This document shows, in pieces, positions 41,716 through 50,862 of a stretch of 60,838 nucleotides of DNA. A program made the translations under genes and the position numbers. Source of the stretch: CAZSVE01 sp964610175 (GTDB taxonomy: Bacteria; Pseudomonadota; Gammaproteobacteria; HK1); NCBI GenBank assembly GCA_964610175.1, contig CAZSVE010000007.1, positions 1 to 60,838 on the forward strand, written 5' to 3'. Within the stretch, counting starts at the first letter, position 1, and each line of letters begins with the position of its first letter. A model generated the notes under the pieces. It saw nothing but the letters and a program-made list of their open reading frames with translations. It did not search any database and was not told the origin of the DNA.

Positions 41716-43068
41716 ATGCGCGACGACTCGACAATGCGTTACCACTTCGACCATCCATCCCGGGTTATGCATCCCCGGGCCATGCATGGCCACAGCAAAA
41801 TCTCGCGAAGGCAGTTTCTCGAGCGGCTGGGCCTGGGGTTCGCCGCGACCATGGGCTATTCCCCCCTCGGGCGCGCAATCCGCAAGGGACATGTGGCCGT
41901 GATCGGCGGTGGATACAGCGGGGCGACAGCCGCTAAATATCTACGCCTTGCCGACCCCGCCATTGCCGTCTCCCTGTTCGAAAGGAACGGAAAATTCATT
42001 TCCTGTCCCGGCAGCAATCTGGTATTGGGCGGCGAGCGCACCATCCCCGATATCAGTTTCGGTTATGACATGTTGGCCCTGGGATACGGTATTTCCGTGT
42101 TACACGACGAAGTCACCGACATCGACCCGATAACGCGAACGGTCATCACCGCGGGCGGCATGCAACGGGCCTACGACCGAATCATCGTCGCGCCGGGCAT
42201 CGACTTCCGATGGGAGGATATCGATGGCTACGACGAGGGCGTCACCACGGTCTTGCCACACGCATGGCGCACCGGGGAGCAGGTATTGCTGCTACGCCGC
42301 CAACTGGCGCAAATGGAAGACGGTGGCGTGGTCCTCATCTCGGTTCCGCCGAAACCATTCCGCTGTCACGCGGCACCTTACGAGCGCGCCTCCCAGATCG
42401 CCTATTATCTTGCCAGCGAAAAACCCGCATCCAGGATCATCATCCTGGATGCCAACGATGACTTTTCCAAGCAAGCACTATTCGAGCAAGGCTGGGCGGA
42501 ATATTACCCCGGCGTTATTACATGGGTCCCCGATGCCCAGGATGGGCGTGTGATTCGGGCCGATGCCGCAACCCGCACCCTATTTACCGAATTTGCCACA
42601 TACCAGGGCGCGGTGGTCAATCTGATCCCTCCCCAGCGGGCCGGTGTCATCGCCCAGCGGGTGGGGTTGGTGGATGAGTCGGGCTGGTGTCCCGTCAATC
42701 ACCGAACCTTCGAATCCACGTTACACCCAGGAATACATGTCATCGGAGACGCCTGCATGGCAGGCGCATTGCCGAAATCGGGCTATGCCGCCAACTCCGC
42801 GGCCAAGATATGCGCCGCCGCGGTAGCCGCCTCGATCAACGGCAATTCACCTGCCGAACCCTCGTTCGTCAATACCTGCTACAGCCTGATAACGCCGACC
42901 CATGGGATCTCCGCCGCCATGGTCTATCGCCTGGAACAAGGGAAAATCGTAAAAGTCGAGGGTGCCGGCGGTTACTCGCCACTCAAGGCAAGCAAAATCG
43001 ATCGGGAATTGGAGGCGCGTTATGCAAGAAGTTGGATCAAAAGCATTACCACCGATATATTCTCGTGA
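41716..43068 (+). CDS. fccB: flavocytochrome c sulfide dehydrogenase flavoprotein
   Basis: 450 residues. SRRQFLERLG near residue 30 is a Tat signal, so the protein folds with FAD before export. The FAD loop HVAVIGGGYSGATAAKYLRL starts near residue 58. The active-site cysteines fit FISCPGSNLVLGG and PPKPFRCHAAPYERA, the pair that forms the redox disulfide in FCSD. VIGDACMAGALPKSGYAANS holds the second FAD site. The C-terminal FCSD domain ends SWIKSITTDIF. It oxidises sulfide to sulfur and passes electrons to FccA. This is strong evidence for lithotrophy on sulfide. Confidence 0.93.
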   Translation: MRDDSTMRYHFDHPSRVMHPRAMHGHSKISRRQFLERLGLGFAATMGYSPLGRAIRKGHVAVIGGGYSGATAAKYLRLADPAIAVSLFERNGKFISCPGSNLVLGGERTIPDISFGYDMLALGYGISVLHDEVTDIDPITRTVITAGGMQRAYDRIIVAPGIDFRWEDIDGYDEGVTTVLPHAWRTGEQVLLLRRQLAQMEDGGVVLISVPPKPFRCHAAPYERASQIAYYLASEKPASRIIILDANDDFSKQALFEQGWAEYYPGVITWVPDAQDGRVIRADAATRTLFTEFATYQGAVVNLIPPQRAGVIAQRVGLVDESGWCPVNHRTFESTLHPGIHVIGDACMAGALPKSGYAANSAAKICAAAVAASINGNSPAEPSFVNTCYSLITPTHGISAAMVYRLEQGKIVKVEGAGGYSPLKASKIDRELEARYARSWIKSITTDIFS

Positions 43069-43546
43069 TCCCCCCCAAACACCGGAAGGCCTCGATGAGT
43101 ACATTTTGCTTCCATGAACCCTGGAAGGTCTTGCTCCCGGCTTCGCCGGGGTGGTTCCTTACCCGGAAAATCTTCGGCAAAACGATCGAAAAAACTTCCG
43201 CCCGCTCGCAAGCTACAGCCTGGGAGCGGAATCTGGAAGCGACAGCCTCCGAGGAAAGGGATCCTGGCTGGAGACTGGGAAGCAGCGAAACCCCTTTTTG
43301 GTTCCGGCTTGGCCGGGTTAGGAAGCTGTTTTGTCAAAGCTGGTTTTATTTCGATGTGTCAAAAAAACGAAATCTTAGAGGTGCCCTTGAACGGCCGGTG
43401 TATCGGAAACATGGCTTCGTGCCCTAAAATTCACGGTATCGGAAAAACAAACATTCCGATGCGCACGCCGCCAAAACCATCCCCACTTCTCGGTCCTGGC
43501 GCGAAGCGCCAGCATGTTCCACACGGGTTCTAATTCGGTAGCCATG
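43069..43546. other. repeat-bearing spacer before aroA
   Basis: It contains a segment shared with 11659-11800 (GGAAAATCTTCGGCAAAACG), a TTTTTGGTTCCGGCTTGGCC hairpin (43296-43330) and R2 at 43435-43521. No gene is seen. Confidence 0.6.
43435..43521 (+). repeat. R2 repeat upstream of aroA
   Basis: GTATCGGAAAAACAAACATT to GCGCGAAGCGCCAGCATGTT. It ends 25 bases before the aroA ATG, co-oriented. Confidence 0.8.
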
Positions 43547-44908
43547 AAATATTCCACGAATCCCCTATCTCTTTCCGTAACGCCGGGCGGTGTGCTTCGG
43601 GGACGGCTACAGATTCCCGGCGATAAATCCATTTCCCACCGTGCCATTATCCTGGGCGCCATTGCCGCGGGGAATACGGAAATCATCGGTTTCCTCGAAG
43701 GGGAGGACATCCTGGCGACGCTGGCAGCGTTTCGCGCCATGGGGGTTCGGGTCGAAATCCAGGGAGTGGGGAAGATGCAGGTATGTGGTATTGGTTCAAA
43801 AGGCCTGTCGGCCCCTTCCGGGCCTTTGTATCTGGGCAACTCGGGCACCTCCATGCGCCTCTTGGCGGGGGTATTGGTCGGGCAACGGTTTTCCACCGAA
43901 TTGATCGGGGACGCGTCCTTGTCACGGCGCCCCATGGGTCGGATAGCGACGCCACTTCGCGCCATGGGGGCGAACGTGACGACAACCGACGCGGGCACGC
44001 CACCGATACGGATCCAGGGGGGGTGCGTGTTATCGGGTATCGACTACGAAATGCCCATGGCCAGTGCTCAGGTGAAATCCTGTCTGTTGCTGGCGGGGCT
44101 CTTCGCCCGGGGGCGGACCTGTGTCGAGGAGCCGGCACCGACGCGCGATCATACGGAGCGAATGTTGCCGGAATTCGGATGTCACCTGGACCGGGTGCCG
44201 GGCAGAACGTGCATTACCGGGGGAGAACCCTTGCGGGGAGGACGAATCGTCGTGCCGGGCGATATTTCCTCGGCGGCATTCTTTTTGGTAGGGGCGACTA
44301 TCGCCATGGGGTCCGATCTCATCCTGGAAAACGTGGGCATCAATCCCACACGCACGGGGGTCATCCGCATTCTGCGCATGATGGGGGCGGATATCGCGCT
44401 TTCCAACGAACGGATGGCAGGGGGCGAACCCGTGGCGGACATCCGGGTTCGTGGTCACCGATTGATCGGTATACGGATCCCCGAGGCACTGGTGCCGCTT
44501 GCAATCGATGAGTTTCCGGCACTCTTTATTGCCGCGGCCTTTGCCAGCGGTAAAACGACGGTAACGGGCGCCGGAGAATTGCGCGCCAAGGAAAGCGATC
44601 GCATTGCGGTCATGGCGGCAGGCCTGCGGCAATTGGGAATCGATGCCGAGCCCACCACGGACGGCATGAACATATACGGCGGTAAGCCGACGGGAGGCAG
44701 GATTGCAAGCCACGGCGACCACCGCGTGGCAATGGCCTTTGCCATGGCGGGTCTCGGTTCCCAGAATACGATCCTCGTCGAGGATTGCGCCAACATCGAT
44801 ACGTCGTTTCCAGGTTTCGCGGACGTCGCCTCTCGGGCAGGATTGCGGATTGTCGTCCATCGAGCCAAGAGCGACAAAAATTCGAATCGACCAGCGAAGC
44901 TTCGCTAG
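43547..44908 (+). CDS. aroA: 3-phosphoshikimate 1-carboxyvinyltransferase (EPSP synthase)
   Basis: 453 residues, the sixth step of the shikimate pathway. Both half-barrels are present: IPGDKSISHRAIILGAIAAG (substrate Lys), LGNSGTSMRLLAGVLVGQRF, the GDASLSRRPMGRIATPLRAM block and LRAKESDRIAVMAAGLRQLG, then HGDHRVAMAFAMAGL. The LGNSGTSMRL form is that of class II type enzymes, which in general are less sensitive to glyphosate (family knowledge; not tested here). The start at 43547 gives the family-like N-terminus. The last codons and TAG stop lie in a palindrome AGCGAAGCTTCGCT like the end of R1. aroA-cmk-rpsA-ihfB is a standard order. Confidence 0.95.
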   Translation, partial: KYSTNPLSLSVTPGGVLRGRLQIPGDKSISHRAIILGAIAAGNTEIIGFLEGEDILATLAAFRAMGVRVEIQGVGKMQVCGIGSKGLSAPSGPLYLGNSGTSMRLLAGVLVGQRFSTELIGDASLSRRPMGRIATPLRAMGANVTTTDAGTPPIRIQGGCVLSGIDYEMPMASAQVKSCLLLAGLFARGRTCVEEPAPTRDHTERMLPEFGCHLDRVPGRTCITGGEPLRGGRIVVPGDISSAAFFLVGATIAMGSDLILENVGINPTRTGVIRILRMMGADIALSNERMAGGEPVADIRVRGHRLIGIRIPEALVPLAIDEFPALFIAAAFASGKTTVTGAGELRAKESDRIAVMAAGLRQLGIDAEPTTDGMNIYGGKPTGGRIASHGDHRVAMAFAMAGLGSQNTILVEDCANIDTSFPGFADVASRAGLRIVVHRAKSDKNSNRPAKLR

Positions 44909-44910
44909 TC
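44889..44910. repeat. R1-end-like palindrome at the aroA stop
   Basis: GACCAGCGAAGCTTCGCTAGTC is almost perfectly self-complementary over 22 bases (written here from 44888). It resembles the terminal CTAGCGAAGCTT of R1 in both directions. The TAG at 44906-44908 ends aroA. Confidence 0.7.
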
Positions 44911-44980
44911 GTTTCTTGATTCCAAGGGATGTCTTACGTTCAGGGAATGGCCAATCTTTCCACTGTAGCGTGGCTGCATC

Positions 44981-45763
44981 ATGTCTTCATTCATGGATAT
45001 TTCTCCCCATTTGCGCACCCGAAGCCCCATAAATACCCCCGTACCGGTGATAACCATCGACGGACCCGGCGGCGCGGGGAAAGGGGCCATCAGCCGATTA
45101 TTGGCCAATCGGCTGGGATGGCAATTGCTCGACAGTGGGGCACTGTATCGCCTGCTGGCCTTGGATGCCGTGTCGCGGCGGATAGCGTTGGATGATGAGC
45201 CGGCCTTGTCTTCGCTGGGGCGTCGTATCGATTGCCGATTTCTATACGATGGAAACGAAGAACGTATCTTGTTGAATGATCGAGAGGTACTCGTGGAGAT
45301 TCGGAGCGAGGCATGTGGAAACAATGCCTCGAAACTCGCCTCGCTACCCGGCGTCCGCAAAGCCCTCTTGAAGCGACAAAGAGATTTCCGCAAACCTCCC
45401 GGCCTGGTGGCCGATGGTCGCGATATGGGGACTGACGTTTTCCCCGACGCTCACGTAAAAATTTTCTTGACCGCAAGCCCGGAGGAACGCGCCAGAAGGC
45501 GTCATAAGCAGTTGAAAGAGCAAGGGACTGATGTTAACCTCGCGTCCCTTCTTACTGAGATCAGCGAGCGGGATAAACGGGATCGGGAACGGTTGGTATC
45601 ACCGCTTAGGCCAGCCGACGACGCTGTTCTCATCGATACCACGGATCTCGATATCGATGCGGTGCTGAACCGTGTTATGAACGTCGCGATTGGGAGCGGC
45701 ATGGGAGCCGGGGGAGTTATCATCCAACCTGGGAAATGCAGATATACGAGCCAAGAAATATGA
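44981..45763 (+). CDS. cmk: cytidylate kinase
   Basis: 260 residues; phosphorylates CMP and dCMP. The P-loop region is VITIDGPGGAGKGAISRLLA near residues 23-42; Cmk has GPxGxGKG and here it is intact. The CMP-site block is LLDSGALYRLLALDAV and ADGRDMGTDVFPDAHVKIF. The lid is ARRRHKQLKEQGTDVNL with RDKRDRERLVSPLRPA. The C-terminal 20 residues are extra. The stop overlaps the rpsA ATG (45760-45763). The ATG at 44981 leaves a 20-residue lead; shorter starts are possible (M5). Confidence 0.93.
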   Translation: MSSFMDISPHLRTRSPINTPVPVITIDGPGGAGKGAISRLLANRLGWQLLDSGALYRLLALDAVSRRIALDDEPALSSLGRRIDCRFLYDGNEERILLNDREVLVEIRSEACGNNASKLASLPGVRKALLKRQRDFRKPPGLVADGRDMGTDVFPDAHVKIFLTASPEERARRRHKQLKEQGTDVNLASLLTEISERDKRDRERLVSPLRPADDAVLIDTTDLDIDAVLNRVMNVAIGSGMGAGGVIIQPGKCRYTSQEI

Positions 45764-47433
45764 CCGAGAGTTTTGCCGAACTATTTGAACAAAGTGAAAT
45801 CGAGAAGAAGATGCGCCCCGGTGCCATTCTCTACGGTACTGTCGTAGATGTGCTTCCCGAATGGGTAGTGGTGAATGCCGGCCTGAAGTCGGAATCGATG
45901 ATCCCACTCGATCAATTTGCCAACGAGGCGGGAGGCCTGGACATCACCATTGGCGATCGGATCGAAGTGGCCCTGGACGCCGTCGAGGATGGCTTTGGGA
46001 CAACAAGGCTTTCCCGGGAAAAGGCCAAGCGTGCCAGGGCATGGCTGCGGCTCGAGGACGCATATGAAAAATCGGAATCCGTTACCGGCATTATCAACGA
46101 TAAGGTCAAGGGCGGATTTACGGTGGATCTCGATGAGGTTCGTGCATTTCTGCCCGGTTCCCTGGTCGATGTGCGGCCCGTTAGGGATACTTCCTATCTG
46201 GAAGGCAAACCGTTGGAATTCAAGGTAATCAAGCTGGATCGGCGCCGCAACAATGTGGTGGTCTCGCGTAGGGCCGTGGTCGAGGAAGAAAGTTCGGCGG
46301 AGCGCGAAGACCTGTTAGGCAAACTGGAGGAAGGCGCTGCGCTTCAAGGGATAGTCAAGAATCTCACCGACTACGGGGCATTCGTGGATTTGGGCGGCGT
46401 CGATGGACTGCTTCATATTACGGATATGGCATGGAAGCGGGTCAAGCATCCTTCCGAAATCGTATCGGTTGGCGATGAGATTACCATCAAGGTACTGAAG
46501 TTCGATCGGGATAGGAATCGGGTATCGCTGGGCTTGAAACAGCTTGGTGAGGACCCATGGTTGAACATCGCGGGCCGATACCCCGTGGGTGCCCGGACCA
46601 GCGGTACGGTTACCAATATTGCGGACTACGGTTGTTTTGCCGAGATCGAAGATGGCGTGGAAGGCTTGGTGCACGTCTCCGAAATGGATTGGACCAACAA
46701 GAACGTGCATCCCACGAAGGTCGTTCAGGTCGGGGATGAAATCGAAGTAATGGTGCTCGACGTGGATGAGGAACGCCGCCGTATCTCCCTCGGAATCAAG
46801 CAATGCAAACCAAATCCCTGGGAGGAATTCGCCGCTGCCCACAAGAAAGGGGATCGGGTTGTCGGAAAGATCAAGTCGATTACGGATTTCGGTATTTTCA
46901 TCGGGCTGGACGGAGGAATCGATGGTTTGGTGCATCTTTCCGACATCTCCTGGTCGAAATCAGGGGATGATTCCATCCGAGACTATCGCAAGGGCGAAGA
47001 AGTAGAGACCGTGGTATTGTCCGTGGATGCCGATCGCGAGCGTATTTCCCTTGGGGTAAAACAGTTGGACAAGGATCCTTTCTCTGCATTCCTTTCCGAA
47101 CACCCGAAAGGAAGCGTGGTTCGGGGTACGGTGCAGAACATCGATGCCAAGGGTGCGGTCGTCCGGCTGGCCGAGGGTGTCGAAGGTCATATCCGCGCCT
47201 CGGATCTTTCCCGGGATCGCGTGTCGGATGCGCGACAAGTATTGGACATCGGAGACGAAGTCGAAGCGAAGCTCATCAGCCTGGATCGTAAAAAGCGCAC
47301 GGTACTCCTTTCCATAAAGGCGAAGGAAAGCGAGGAAGAAGCCGCTGCCGTACAGCAATACAGCTCCTTTACGGATGCCGGGACTGCCACCCTCGGGGAT
47401 ATTTGGCAGAAGAAGATGGATGATTCGCAATGA
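45760..47433 (+). CDS. rpsA: 30S ribosomal protein S1
   Basis: 557 residues with six S1 RNA-binding domains in tandem. The first two are the divergent ribosome-binding ones (GAILYGTVVDVLPEWVVVNA; SVTGIINDKVKGGFTVDLDE). Four typical ones follow (for example LTDYGAFVDLGGVDGLLHIT, ADYGCFAEIEDGVEGLVHVS, ITDFGIFIGLDGGIDGLVHL). S1 binds mRNA on the small subunit. The length equals that of E. coli S1. Starting at 45760 overlaps the cmk stop by four bases; an ATG 24 bases upstream gives MQIYEPRN and is unlikely. The stop overlaps ihfB. Confidence 0.97.
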   Translation: MTESFAELFEQSEIEKKMRPGAILYGTVVDVLPEWVVVNAGLKSESMIPLDQFANEAGGLDITIGDRIEVALDAVEDGFGTTRLSREKAKRARAWLRLEDAYEKSESVTGIINDKVKGGFTVDLDEVRAFLPGSLVDVRPVRDTSYLEGKPLEFKVIKLDRRRNNVVVSRRAVVEEESSAEREDLLGKLEEGAALQGIVKNLTDYGAFVDLGGVDGLLHITDMAWKRVKHPSEIVSVGDEITIKVLKFDRDRNRVSLGLKQLGEDPWLNIAGRYPVGARTSGTVTNIADYGCFAEIEDGVEGLVHVSEMDWTNKNVHPTKVVQVGDEIEVMVLDVDEERRRISLGIKQCKPNPWEEFAAAHKKGDRVVGKIKSITDFGIFIGLDGGIDGLVHLSDISWSKSGDDSIRDYRKGEEVETVVLSVDADRERISLGVKQLDKDPFSAFLSEHPKGSVVRGTVQNIDAKGAVVRLAEGVEGHIRASDLSRDRVSDARQVLDIGDEVEAKLISLDRKKRTVLLSIKAKESEEEAAAVQQYSSFTDAGTATLGDIWQKKMDDSQ

Positions 47434-47741
47434 CGAAATCGGAGCTGATCGATCGGTTGGCCAGGCGACAAACTCAGCTTGAGTACCACGATGTCGATCA
47501 AGCGGTCAGTGTTATTCTGGAATCCATAGCAAAAGCGTTGACCACCGGAGAGCGCGTCGAGATTCGTAGTTTCGGTAGCTTTTCACTGCATTATCGTTCC
47601 GAGCGCATTGGACGAAATCCGAAAAGTGGTGACATGGTCTCTATATCGGCCAGACATGTGCCATACTTCAAGCCTGGCAAGCGGCTGCGGGAAGTCGTGA
47701 ACAGCGGGAGAATCGACTCCGATTCCGATATGTACGCCTAG
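47430..47741 (+). CDS. ihfB: integration host factor subunit beta
   Basis: 103 residues, a nucleoid protein that bends DNA as a heterodimer with IhfA. It shows the HU/IHF fold: MTKSELIDRLARRQTQLEYH, then VILESIAKALTTGERVEIRS and the signature FGSFSLHYRSERIGRNPKSG, with Pro in the intercalating arm (RNPKSGD). ATGA overlap with rpsA couples their translation. The TAG stop (47739-47741) lies within the CTAG start of an R1 repeat, so the natural C-terminus may have been cut or replaced there. Confidence 0.96.
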   Translation: MTKSELIDRLARRQTQLEYHDVDQAVSVILESIAKALTTGERVEIRSFGSFSLHYRSERIGRNPKSGDMVSISARHVPYFKPGKRLREVVNSGRIDSDSDMYA

Positions 47742-47847
47742 TGAAGCTTCACCTCGAACCGACGAGGCATGACTCGGCATCGGTAAAGCAAAATTGTTGT
47801 TCTGTAAAACTCGACTCATTTGCGAAGACGAGTGGGAAATAAACAAA
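47738..47847 (+). repeat. R1 repeat at the ihfB stop
   Basis: Full copy: CTAGTGAAGCTTCACCTCGA to GTGGGAAATAAACAAAG. It contains ACTCG..CGAGT and the inner stem CAAAA..TTCTG. The CTAG gives the ihfB stop. Confidence 0.9.
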
Positions 47848-47921
47848 GTAAGTAAAGGCAGGGATATCCCAAATCAGGATGGGCCCCCGTTCTTCTTCCC
47901 GTTACGGTAACCCTGCGAATT

Positions 47922-48018
47922 CAGGAAGGCATTTCCATAAGCGAGAACTTTCCTGAATGGGAATTTCTATCGATACCCCCTTTTCTATCGATACTCCCTC
48001 GATAGAAAGGCGTAGTCC
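47922..48018. repeat. two hairpins between R1 and lapB
   Basis: ATTCAGGAA..TTCCTGAAT (about 47920-47960) and TTTCTATCGA-TACTCCC-TCGATAGAAA (about 47992-48018). The spacer 47742-48092 has no gene, although lapA is usual here. Confidence 0.65.
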
Positions 48019-48092
48019 CGAATCAACATTGGATCTCTTACCCGATCCTCATGAAGCCGCATCGATCGAATGTGCCCTGACTATTCCCCCAC

Positions 48093-49316
48093 TTGGCGGC
48101 TATGTTCTTTTCTCCCGGTCTTGAATTCTTCTTGTTGATGCTGCTTCCAGTGGCAGCCGCCTCCGGTTGGTACGTCGCACAGCGGAACATTCGGAACACA
48201 ACCGACTCCCTCCCGAGCAAACCCATTCATGCCGATTATTTCAGGGGCATTCACTACCTGCTGTACGAACAACCCGATCAAGCCATCGAGGCCTTCATCA
48301 AGGTCCTGGAGATCGAAGGCGAAACCATGGGAACGCATCTCGCCCTTGGGAATCTATATCGGCGACGCGGCGAGATGGAGCGAGCGATACGGATTCATCA
48401 GAACCTGGCCAAGCGATCCGAGTTGAATTCCGAACAACGCTTCGAGGCGCTGTTGGAGTTGGGACAAGATTACCTTAGCGCAGGCCTGCTGGACCGCGCC
48501 GAAGATCTGTTCCAAGAACTTGTCGAAAACAGTCATCACACCGTCCAGGCGCTTCGCCAACTCATCGAGATTTACGAACAAGAAAAGGATTGGGACAAGG
48601 CCATCGATTCCGCACGAAAGCTGGAAGAGATCACCGGTAATCAACTGCAGGGAGTCGTCGCCCACTACTACTGCGAAAAAGCGGAACAGGCACTTCGTGG
48701 CAATCGACAAGACATCGTTCTCGACATCATCAAACAAGCCCTCGACGCCCATGACGGGTGCGTGCGAGCCAGCCTTATCGAAGGGGATACCCTTGTCAAA
48801 TCCGGGAGCCTGGAACAGGCACTTCAGGCGTACCGACGCGTAGAAACTCAAGATTCCGATTATCTACCGGAGGCGATCGACCGAATATATTACTGTTACC
48901 GCATGTTGGAGAAACCCGGTAACCAGGGATCGAAAAAGTCTCATGCGATCACGGAATTCTTTTTCTCTCTCTTGCAACGCTATAAGGGCGTTTCGGTCAC
49001 TCTGGCACTATCCGAGATCAAGCGGCAGGAAGAGGGAAAACACGAAGCGGTGGCCTTCCTTACCGAAAAGCTGCGCGAACGACCATCGCTTCGTGGTTAC
49101 CAACGTTTGCTGGAAATGGGGCTCGACCCAACGAGGCCCGGTGATGCATCCGATCATTTCGTGATCTTGAAGGAACTAGTGTCCGGTCTTTTGAAGGATC
49201 GACCCGTCTATCGATGTCGCCAATGTGGTTTCCCTGCCAAGTTTCTCCATTGGCAATGTCCGGGGTGCAAGAATTGGAACACCGTAAAACCCATTCAAGG
49301 TGTCGAGGGAGAATAG
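48093..49316 (+). CDS. lapB: lipopolysaccharide assembly protein B (YciM)
   Basis: 407 residues. An N-terminal membrane helix (FFLLMLLPVAAASGWYVAQR) anchors it to the inner membrane facing the cytoplasm. TPR repeats follow (GIHYLLYEQPDQAIEAFIKV; ALGNLYRRRGEMERAIRIHQ and others). The end is a rubredoxin-like metal site CRQCGF..WQCPGCKNW. LapB guides FtsH to LpxC and so limits LPS synthesis. The order ihfB-(lapA)-lapB is conserved, but lapA is missing here. The ATG at 48093 gives MAAMFFSPG; the second ATG at 48102 is also possible. Confidence 0.93.
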   Translation: MAAMFFSPGLEFFLLMLLPVAAASGWYVAQRNIRNTTDSLPSKPIHADYFRGIHYLLYEQPDQAIEAFIKVLEIEGETMGTHLALGNLYRRRGEMERAIRIHQNLAKRSELNSEQRFEALLELGQDYLSAGLLDRAEDLFQELVENSHHTVQALRQLIEIYEQEKDWDKAIDSARKLEEITGNQLQGVVAHYYCEKAEQALRGNRQDIVLDIIKQALDAHDGCVRASLIEGDTLVKSGSLEQALQAYRRVETQDSDYLPEAIDRIYYCYRMLEKPGNQGSKKSHAITEFFFSLLQRYKGVSVTLALSEIKRQEEGKHEAVAFLTEKLRERPSLRGYQRLLEMGLDPTRPGDASDHFVILKELVSGLLKDRPVYRCRQCGFPAKFLHWQCPGCKNWNTVKPIQGVEGE

Positions 49317-49929
49317 ACCTGCTTTATCGATGACGGGTCGATTGGTTGCAATCCACCAATAACCATTGCTCGCGCCCTTGCCCCTTCCCAAACAAATAGT
49401 TCCTCATGCGCGCCACATTGGGCATCGTGAATGGGTTCTCCCTGAAAGATGACTCGCCTCGTTTCCGTACCATGGCGCCGGAGATACCCCATTACATTCA
49501 TGCAACGGATTCCGACATCGGAGTCCCCCCGGATCACCAGCATCAGATACGCCTGCCCCAGCCAGTATTCGGCCTGTCATCGCTTTTTGATGGTGTGAAT
49601 GGCTCTGTGCCACCGCCGTCCCGTTGGTGGTGCTCATAGAGACTGGGAATCGTCGGACCTCGGTTGCAGATACACCAGCAGCCCATCGGTTTGATGGCGC
49701 CTTGTCCAGGGCGTGGACGGTGTTCCTATCCCTGCGGCTGTAGTAGATCAAGAAGGCATCGTAAGGGAGGTTGATGCGGATGGTATCCCGCTTATACATA
49801 TGGGCATCTATTCATGGGCTTGTACTCATGGGTTGCTTTACATAGCATGAAAACTATTCTTGCGACCTTGCTGTTACCGGCAAGGTTTTTCTTTGCCCGG
49901 AAGCATTTCCAGTGGCGGTATTTTTTCGC
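49317..49929. pseudogene. decayed minus-strand gene fragment, unknown family
   Basis: Two minus-strand frames (49404-49799 and 49295-49543) read like parts of one protein: KRDTIRINLPYDAFLIYYSR, then GIRCMNVMGYLRRHGTETRR and HDAQCGAHEELFVWEGARAR. They are shifted relative to each other, so the gene appears broken. I do not recognise it. Confidence 0.4.
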
Positions 49930-50862
49930 ATGACATCCGATACGCTGACCATGAAACACATACTTTCCGTGGAGAAAATGCTGCAAGTGGTGCCGATAGC
50001 ACAGCTTGGGCATATACGAGATAACACGGTTTACACCTTGCTGGAGAAATTCAATCTTTGTGGAAGCATCAAGGTGAAGGCCGTGTATTGGATGATAAAA
50101 AATGCATTTCAGCGCGGTGATTTGACGGAAGGCAAGACTATTCTCGAGGCATCGAGTGGCAACACCGCCATTGCCCTTGCCTATATCGGGAAGCTCTTCG
50201 GATTTCCGGTACTGCTCGTGATTCCGAAAGATACCGGGAGCTGTAAAAAGGAACTGATGCGATCCTATGGGGCGAATCTCATCGAGATAGATGGTATTAC
50301 CGATGACTGCATCGACTTTCGAAACCGTATGGCAGAACGAAAGCCAACGGAATATTTCGTACTCGATCAGTTCAATAATCCCGATAATCCGGAGGCCCAT
50401 TATCACCTGACGGCCCCGTATATCGTGGATAAGCTGGGAAAGATCGATTTTTTCGTCGCCGGGCTCGGGACCGCCGGTACGCTTATCGGAGCGGGTAAAT
50501 ACCTGAAAGAGCGCTTTCCGGAAATACGAATCGTTGCAATAAACCCACTCGATCGCATCGAGGGAATCAAGAATTACCACACACTACGAAATATCGGGCA
50601 GTTTTATACCGATAATAAGCACTTGATTGACGATGTCATCGATGTGGTATTCGACGATGATGTGGTTCCCGGACTCAATGACTACCTATCGGAGGGATAT
50701 TTCAACGGTGTATCGTCAGGGGCCATTCTTACGGGAACCAAGCGGTTTTTGCAGGGGAAAAAAGGCCTCACGGGGGTCATCGTGGCCCCGGATGGTGGGG
50801 ACTACTATCTATCGGAGATCATCCATCTGCTCGACCCGAAGCAAGTCAAGGCATGTCAATAA
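49930..50862 (+). CDS. PLP-dependent cysteine synthase family enzyme
   Basis: 310 residues, fold type II PLP enzyme. The PLP lysine is in NLCGSIKVKAVYWMI near residue 50. The substrate loop EASSGNTAIALAYIGKLFGF follows. FFVAGLGTAGTLIGAGKYLK is the phosphate-binding glycine loop. GVSSGAILTGTKRFL near the end binds the pyridine. It is like CysK/CysM and the lineage of cystathionine beta-synthase-type enzymes. The standard GSIKDR is GSIKVK, so substrate and role may differ. It stands alone, with no partner cys gene. The start is one of three close ATGs; 49930 is chosen without a clear ribosome site. Confidence 0.8.
   Translation: MTSDTLTMKHILSVEKMLQVVPIAQLGHIRDNTVYTLLEKFNLCGSIKVKAVYWMIKNAFQRGDLTEGKTILEASSGNTAIALAYIGKLFGFPVLLVIPKDTGSCKKELMRSYGANLIEIDGITDDCIDFRNRMAERKPTEYFVLDQFNNPDNPEAHYHLTAPYIVDKLGKIDFFVAGLGTAGTLIGAGKYLKERFPEIRIVAINPLDRIEGIKNYHTLRNIGQFYTDNKHLIDDVIDVVFDDDVVPGLNDYLSEGYFNGVSSGAILTGTKRFLQGKKGLTGVIVAPDGGDYYLSEIIHLLDPKQVKACQ

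Noticed and set aside
42687..43427. 246-residue plus-strand frame over the end of fccB
   Set aside because: Out-of-frame shadow of fccB running into repeats; no start signal.
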